From Cryobacterium mannosilyticum (GTDB lineage: Bacteria; Actinomycetota; Actinomycetes; Actinomycetales; Microbacteriaceae), in contig NZ_SOFM01000049.1 of NCBI RefSeq assembly GCF_004402705.1, forward strand, positions 1 through 64,000: 64,000 bases of DNA, written 5' to 3'. Below, one piece after another: positions 59,501 to 64,000 of the stretch. A program made the position numbers and the translations under genes. Below the pieces are notes generated by a model that ran no database searches, was not told the DNA's origin, and saw nothing but the letters and a program-made list of their open reading frames with translations. Each line of letters begins with the position of its first letter. Position 1 is the stretch's first letter.

Positions 59501-60268
59501 TTGCTAGTCCTGCTGCCGCCGTCCGAGACCAAGCGTCTCGGCGGCACCGGCGCACCGCTTGACCTGCGCACCCTCACGTACCCGTCGTTGCACTCCAGCC
59601 GGCGGGTACTTGTGCGTTCGCTGGTGGGTCTGGCGAAGCATCCGGATGCCATGATGGCCGCCCTCAAGCTCGGCCGCACCCAGGCGGCGGAGGTCGGTCG
59701 CAACCGCACCCTCGCGACGTCGGCGACGATGCCGGTACTCGACCGTTACACCGGCGTGCTTTACGACGCCCTGGACGCGGCGACCCTGACCCCGTCCGCG
59801 CGGGCCTGGGCCGGGGAGCATGTGCGGGTGCACTCCGCACTGTTCGGCCCGGTCGGCGCCCTCGACCTGATCCCCGGCTACCGGTTGTCGCACGATTCCC
59901 GGCTGCCGGAGCTCGCCCTGAAGAAGCACTGGAGCGGCCCCGTCGAGAAGGCGCTGCGCGGTGACGGGCTCCTGCTCGACCTCCGCTCGGCCGGCTACGC
60001 GGCCCTCGGGCCGGCGCCGGTGCGGCCGGACTCGCTCTACCTGCGGGTCGTCACCCAGGCGTCCGACGGTCGCACCCGGGCGCTCAACCACTTCAACAAG
60101 ACCGCGAAGGGCGCCTTTAGCCGCGCCCTGATCGAGCACGCGGAGTCGTTCGACAGCGTGACCGCGCTGCTCGACTGGGCCGAGTCGGCGGGCTTCACCC
60201 TGCGCCCCGGGGTCACCGGAGAACTCGACCTGGTCGTCGACCAGCTGATCGGCGCATCCCGGGGCTGA
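59501..60268 (+). CDS. yaaA: YaaA family peroxide-stress protein
   Basis: A 255-residue protein of the YaaA/DUF328 family. The N-terminus LVLLPPSETKRLGGTG and the motifs FGPVGALDLIPGYRLSHDSRLP, LLLDLRSAGYAAL and LNHFNKTAKGAFSRAL are family signatures. YaaA lowers intracellular iron damage under peroxide stress. The TTG at 59501, four bases after the atpC stop, gives the family start; only a weak G-rich ribosome site is present. Confidence 0.85.
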   Translation: MLVLLPPSETKRLGGTGAPLDLRTLTYPSLHSSRRVLVRSLVGLAKHPDAMMAALKLGRTQAAEVGRNRTLATSATMPVLDRYTGVLYDALDAATLTPSARAWAGEHVRVHSALFGPVGALDLIPGYRLSHDSRLPELALKKHWSGPVEKALRGDGLLLDLRSAGYAALGPAPVRPDSLYLRVVTQASDGRTRALNHFNKTAKGAFSRALIEHAESFDSVTALLDWAESAGFTLRPGVTGELDLVVDQLIGASRG

Positions 60269-60287
60269 CGGAGGCGGCATCCGGCCA

Positions 60288-60293
60288 TAGGCT
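60288..60293 (+). promoter_or_regulatory. Leaderless -10 box for malate dehydrogenase
   Basis: TAGGCT, six bases, GTG at 60300. Same box and spacing as at 3261. Confidence 0.5.
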
Positions 60294-60299
60294 GGCATC

Positions 60300-61286
60300 G
60301 TGCCCACACCAGCGATGAACGTCACCGTCACCGGCGCAGCCGGCCAGATCGGCTATGCCCTGCTCTTCCGCATCGCGTCCGGGCAGTTGCTCGGGCCGAC
60401 GACGCCGGTCAACCTGACCATGCTGGAGATCACCGAGGGGCTCGCCGCAGCAGAGGGCACCGCTCTCGAGCTGCAGGACTGCGCGTTCCCACTGCTGCGC
60501 GCCGTCAGAGTCACCGCAGACCCCGTGCGGGCATTCGACGGGGTCAACATCGCCCTGCTGGTCGGCTCCCGGCCGCGAGCCGTCGGGATGGAACGGGTCG
60601 GGCTGCTCGAGAGCAACGGGCGCATCTTCGGCCCGCAGGGGGCCGCCCTGAACGCGGGCGCGGCCGCGGACGTGCGGGTGCTCGTCGTCGGCAACCCCGC
60701 CAACACGAACGCGCTCGTCGCGAGCGCGTTCGCCCCCGACATCCCGGCCGAGCGGTTCACCGCGATGACCCGGCTCGATCACAACCGCGGGGTCGCGCAA
60801 CTCGCCGTGAAACTGGCCGTGCACGTCGATCAGATCCGCGGGCTGAGCGTCTGGGGCAACCACTCCGCCTTGCAGTACCCGGACGTCAACCACGCGACCG
60901 TCGGCGGCACGCCGGTCAGCGACCTCGTCGACGAGGCCTGGCTGGTGGACGAGTTCATCCCGCGGGTCGCGGGGCGCGGCTACGAGATCATCAAGGCCCG
61001 CGGGGCATCGTCGGCGGCCAGCGCGGCCAGTGCCGCGATCGACCATGTCTACGACTGGGTGAACGGCACCGGCGAGCAGTGGACCTCGGCCGCTGTCGTC
61101 TCCGACGGTTCCTACGGCGTTCCCGCGGGGTTGTTCTCCTCGTTCCCCGTGCGCGCCGTCGACGGCCGCTGGGAGATCGTCCAGGGCCTGTCGATCAACG
61201 CCTTCGCCCGGGCCCGGATCGACGCGTCCGTCGCCGAACTGATCGAGGAGCGCGAACACGTGGCGTCGCTCGGCCTGCTGCCCTGA
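60300..61286 (+). CDS. mdh: Malate dehydrogenase
   Basis: A 328-residue NAD-dependent dehydrogenase of the cytosolic-type MDH subgroup. VTVTGAAGQIGYALLFRIASG is the NAD motif. TRLDHNRGVAQLA holds the catalytic Asp and a substrate Arg, VWGNHSALQYPD the catalytic His, and SRPRAVGMERVGLLESNG the mobile loop with substrate Args. It interconverts malate and oxaloacetate in the citric acid cycle. It is transcribed alone from a leaderless promoter. Confidence 0.93.
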   Translation: MPTPAMNVTVTGAAGQIGYALLFRIASGQLLGPTTPVNLTMLEITEGLAAAEGTALELQDCAFPLLRAVRVTADPVRAFDGVNIALLVGSRPRAVGMERVGLLESNGRIFGPQGAALNAGAAADVRVLVVGNPANTNALVASAFAPDIPAERFTAMTRLDHNRGVAQLAVKLAVHVDQIRGLSVWGNHSALQYPDVNHATVGGTPVSDLVDEAWLVDEFIPRVAGRGYEIIKARGASSAASAASAAIDHVYDWVNGTGEQWTSAAVVSDGSYGVPAGLFSSFPVRAVDGRWEIVQGLSINAFARARIDASVAELIEEREHVASLGLLP

Positions 61287-61312
61287 CCGGCCGCGGCCCG
61301 GTGCGTGAGCGC

Positions 61313-61368
61313 CGGTGGTTGAGCCTGTCGAAATCACGCTGACCGGGTCGCCCAAGGCTCGACCACCG
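61313..61368. repeat. REP-like dispersed hairpin repeat (copy 2)
   Basis: CGGTGGTTGAGCCT (61313-61326) and AGGCTCGACCACCG (61355-61368) are inverted with one mismatch. The left part matches the repeat at 422-446 on the other strand. It lies 26 bases after mdh and may also end its transcript. Confidence 0.6.
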
Positions 61369-61399
61369 TCTCGCCCATTGACTTGGCAGGTGCGATACG

Positions 61400-61786
61400 T
61401 AGTCAGCGCCGCCGACCGCGCCGACCGCGCCGACCGCGCCGACCGCGCCAATTGCGCCGCTGCACGACACGTGCGCCGCTGCGCGACACGTGCGCCTGGT
61501 GCGTAGCGGCTGAAGTGGCGCGCTCGCGGTTGGGCGGATGCCGCTTGCCAGTCCCCGCCGATTGGATGCCGCTGACGCGTGCCGCCGACCGCGCCAATTG
61601 CGCCGCTGCGCGACACGTGGGCCTGGTGCGTAACGGCGGAAGTGGCGCGCTCGCGGAGGACTGCGCCCGCCGCCGCCGACTGCGCGCCGACCGAGCACGC
61701 GCCGCCCATTTGGATGCCGCGGCCGCGACGACGCAGCGGCGCAGCCGAGGCCGGCCGCTCAGCGCTCTGGGAGGACGATCCGAAGT
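61400..61786. repeat. GC-rich repeat block between mdh and tag
   Basis: Four tandem copies of GACCGCGCC (61414-61449) lead into an 89-base unit (61441-61529) that is repeated at 61587-61656. The units share CCAATTGCGCCGCTGC, GCGACACGTG and GAAGTGGCGCGCTCGCGG; the first copy has an extra 19-base internal duplication. No frame in the block resembles a protein family. The remainder to 61786 shows nothing else. Confidence 0.6.
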
Positions 61787-62365
61787 TCAGCCGGCGGCGC
61801 GGTGGCAGCCGATGACATGGTCGTCGACCAGCCCGGCGGACTGCATCAGAGCGTAGACGGTGGTCGGCCCGACGAAGCGGTAGCCGCGGGCGCGCAGTTC
61901 CCGGCTGAGCGCCGTGGACTCCGGCGTGACCGCGGGGATGTCGCCCAGCCCGGACAGCCTCTCGGTGCGGGGCTCTGGCGCGAAACTCCAGATCAGCGCC
62001 GCAAGGCTCTCGCCGAGATCACGGGTGACCCTGGCGTTGCCGATGGTCGCCTCGATCTTCCCCCGGTGGCGGATGATGCTCGCGTCGGTGACGAGCCTGG
62101 CGACATCCGTCTCGTCCATCGCCGCGACCCGGTCGACGTCGAAGTCGAAGAAGGCGGTGCGGAAGGCCGGGCGTCGCCGCAGGATGGTGAGCCAGGACAG
62201 GCCGGCCTGGAAGCCCTCCAGGGACAGCTTCTCGAACAGGAGCCGGTCGTCCCGCAGCGGGCGGCCCCATTCCTCGTCGTGGTACCGGCGGTACTCCGGG
62301 TCGGAGCCGGCCCAGCCGCACCGGGGGACCCCATCGTCGGCCACGGCCGGAGTGGAGGTGGTCAC
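61787..62365 (-). CDS. tag: DNA-3-methyladenine glycosylase I
   Basis: A 192-residue glycosylase. VPRCGWAGSDPEYRRYHDEEWGRPL is the diagnostic N-terminus, with Cys and His of the zinc site. FEKLSLEGFQAGLSWLTILRRRPAFR carries the catalytic Glu region, and DHVIGCHRAAG the C-terminal Cys and His zinc ligands. It excises 3-methyladenine. The GTG start at 62365 overlaps the ogt stop by four bases, so both alkylation-repair genes are one operon. Confidence 0.93.
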   Translation of the reverse strand: MTTSTPAVADDGVPRCGWAGSDPEYRRYHDEEWGRPLRDDRLLFEKLSLEGFQAGLSWLTILRRRPAFRTAFFDFDVDRVAAMDETDVARLVTDASIIRHRGKIEATIGNARVTRDLGESLAALIWSFAPEPRTERLSGLGDIPAVTPESTALSRELRARGYRFVGPTTVYALMQSAGLVDDHVIGCHRAAG

Positions 62366-62886
62366 TCGTCGGTCACCGAGGACCCGGTCCCCACGTGCTG
62401 GATGCCCTCGTGGTCGAGCAGCCAGGCCTTGGTCCGGATGCCGTTGCCGCCGCTGTAGCCGGTGATCCGCCCGTTGGCGGCGAGCACCCGGTGGCAGCCG
62501 ATCAGGATCGGCACCGGATTGGCGCCGACGGCGCCGCCGATGGCCCGGCCGGAGCCCGGCCGCCCGATGGACGCGCCCAGCTCGCCGTAGGAGATGACCT
62601 CGCCGAATCCGAGTCCGGCCAGTCCCTGCCACACGCTCCGCTGGAAGGCGGTGCCGCCGGTGAGGCGAATCGGAAGGTCGAAGCCGGTGCGGGTGCCGGC
62701 GAAATACTCCGCGAGCTCGGTCGCCGCGCGCTCGAGCAGCGGGGACGGCGACTCCGGCGACTGCTCGAGCGGAAGGTGGCCGGCGCGCTCGATCGAGAGC
62801 GAGAGGATGCTCTCGGAATCGGCGGTGAGTTCGAGCCGGCCGATCGGGCTGGGGAGGCGAATCAACGAGGGTGCGATGCTGTCCAT
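62362..62886 (-). CDS. ogt: Methylated-DNA-[protein]-cysteine S-methyltransferase
   Basis: A 174-residue suicide alkyltransferase that repairs O6-methylguanine. FQRSVWQGLAGLGFGEVISYGELG is the DNA-binding helix region and ILIGCHRVLAANGRITGYSGG the active site. The usual P-C-H-R-V reads G-C-H-R-V here, with the acceptor Cys kept. It is first in the operon with tag. The start is leaderless: TACAGT lies six bases before the ATG at 62886. Confidence 0.9.
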   Translation of the reverse strand: MDSIAPSLIRLPSPIGRLELTADSESILSLSIERAGHLPLEQSPESPSPLLERAATELAEYFAGTRTGFDLPIRLTGGTAFQRSVWQGLAGLGFGEVISYGELGASIGRPGSGRAIGGAVGANPVPILIGCHRVLAANGRITGYSGGNGIRTKAWLLDHEGIQHVGTGSSVTDE

Positions 62887-62892
62887 GTCTCG

Positions 62893-62898
62893 ACTGTA
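62893..62898 (-). promoter_or_regulatory. Leaderless -10 box for ogt-tag
   Basis: TACAGT on the minus strand with six bases to the ogt ATG. Confidence 0.45.
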
Positions 62899-62987
62899 GT
62901 CGGCGCCGCCGGCGCGTTCTGGCGGGTTTCGGACACGGCGGGAACGCGCCCGCGCCGGGTCTGGGGAGGGATGGCCGCCGCCGGTAG

Positions 62988-64000
62988 TCAGGCCAGCCGC
63001 GGATGCGGGTAGTCCCCGGAACGCCCCTGGAAGGCCAGGATTGCGGGGTTCTGGATGACGCCCTCGCGGATCTCGATCGCCCGCCGGAGCGTCTCGTTCG
63101 CGTCCCAGGCCGCGTCCCCGCCGAGGAGCTCCGGCAGGTAGGGGAGCAGGGCCTCGCTGATCTCCCAGGTGGCGGAGTTCCACAGGTAGGAGGGACTGTG
63201 GTCGACGGCGTAGTAGGTCACGTTGTCACCGACCGGGAAGGTCGGGTGGTCGAACGACGTGGGCTTCGCCCAGGAGAAGCCCATGCCGGAGTCGCAGGAG
63301 ACGTCGATGATCAAGGAGCCGGGCATGATCAGCGCCAGGTCGTCTTCGGTCAGGAAGACGAGCGGGGCGTTCGGGTCCTGGAGCACGCAGTTGACGATGA
63401 TGTCGTAGCCGGCGAGGTACTGCGGCAGGGGCGCCCGGGTGCCGTCGGGGAGGGCGAAGTTCTCGTGCGGGCCCGACCCGTGTTCGAGCTGCACGATCTG
63501 GGCGGAGTGGATCGGGGAACTGACCGCCGTGACGTCGCGACTGGTCAGCACGGTCACGTCGTAGACGCCGAGGGCGTTCAACGCCGTCACCGCGCCCCTG
63601 GCTGTTGCGCCGAAGCCGATCACCGCGGCCCGGAGCCGGCGGCCGTAGTCGCCGGTCGACCCGGTCAGCGCCAGTGCGTGCAGCACGGAGGAGTAGCCGG
63701 CCAGCTCGTTGTTCTTGTGCAGCACGTGCAGGTGGAAGTCGCCGCCGCCGGTCCAGTGGTTCATCGCCTCGAATGCGATCAGGGTCAGCCGCTTGTCGAT
63801 GGCCAGCTGGGTGAGCGCGGCATCCTGCACGCAGTGCGGCCAGCCCCAGAGCACCTGCCCGTCGCGCAACTCGGCGACATCGCGCAGCAGCGGCTTGGCC
63901 AGGAGGATGACGTCGCAGTCCCGGATGAGCTCGTCCCTGGTGCCCAGCCCGCCCACCAGCGGCGCGAGGTGGGCATCGGACACGCCGAACTGCTCGCCGT
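62988..64000 (-). CDS. N5-(carboxyethyl)ornithine synthase-like / alanine dehydrogenase-family protein (partial)
   Basis: The frame is open to the window edge, so the N-terminus is missing; about 337 residues are seen. RAAVIGFGATARGAVTALNALG is the NAD(P)-binding motif at mid-protein. The preceding DCDVILLAKPLLRDV and FEAMNHW match the substrate half of the alanine dehydrogenase/transhydrogenase superfamily. LIIDVSCDSGMGFSWAKPTSFDHP and YYAVDHSPSYLWNSATWEIS are typical of the carboxyethylornithine synthase branch. It would reductively join pyruvate to an amino acid, but the true substrate is not certain. Confidence 0.7.
   Translation of the reverse strand, partial: GEQFGVSDAHLAPLVGGLGTRDELIRDCDVILLAKPLLRDVAELRDGQVLWGWPHCVQDAALTQLAIDKRLTLIAFEAMNHWTGGGDFHLHVLHKNNELAGYSSVLHALALTGSTGDYGRRLRAAVIGFGATARGAVTALNALGVYDVTVLTSRDVTAVSSPIHSAQIVQLEHGSGPHENFALPDGTRAPLPQYLAGYDIIVNCVLQDPNAPLVFLTEDDLALIMPGSLIIDVSCDSGMGFSWAKPTSFDHPTFPVGDNVTYYAVDHSPSYLWNSATWEISEALLPYLPELLGGDAAWDANETLRRAIEIREGVIQNPAILAFQGRSGDYPHPRLA

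Overview
The window is GC-rich actinobacterial DNA. Gene content and order in the right half point to the family Microbacteriaceae (Cryobacterium/Leifsonia-like): argS, lysA, hom-thrC-thrB, a long Rho with a polar insertion, prfA, prmC, tsaC, a WecA-type transferase, then atpI-B-E-F-H-A-G-D-C. The family assignment is inferred from gene order and protein style, not from a search.

Layout. 0-9.5 kb: start of a DUF222/HNH protein, an isochorismatase-like hydrolase, a glycosyltransferase/PIG-L deacetylase pair resembling mycothiol enzymes MshA/MshB, a thiol-sensing HxlR regulator divergent from a QorB-like reductase, a membrane cytochrome b, an MDR reductase, a 5'-3' exonuclease and a DHFR-like reductase. 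9.5-33.7 kb: an accessory region of small, mostly single-gene units in mixed orientation. It holds GNAT acetyltransferases, an APH-like kinase, a glyoxalase, SnoaL-like proteins, a CmtR-like/CDF metal-resistance pair, a MocR/EamA pair, an ArsR-SRPBCC fusion, hydrolases, two TetR circuits, a toxin-antitoxin pair and a CoA transferase. Between about 16 and 30 kb these units are separated by a family of short quasi-palindromic repeats, all in one orientation. This cassette-like arrangement is the most unusual structure in the window. 33.9 kb: a tRNA-Arg(CCG) whose 3' end faces the accessory region.

34-64 kb is core. A long plus-strand run carries argS, an LmeA-like gene, lysA-hom-thrC-thrB (lysine and threonine synthesis, start/stop overlaps), then rho-prfA. 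A strong hairpin follows prfA. Facing it is a minus-strand cysK-cysE-dioxygenase operon for cysteine synthesis. prmC, tsaC, wecA and atpI lead into the complete F1Fo ATP synthase operon. yaaA, malate dehydrogenase, a repeat-rich gap, the tag-ogt alkylation-repair operon and a partial carboxyethylornithine-synthase-like gene close the window.

Many genes here look leaderless: a TANNNT -10 box lies 6-9 bases before an ATG or GTG, with no Shine-Dalgarno sequence. Start codons were chosen from ribosome binding sites, leaderless -10 spacing, family N-termini and overlaps. No ribosomal RNA, CRISPR array, transposase or integrase was recognised.
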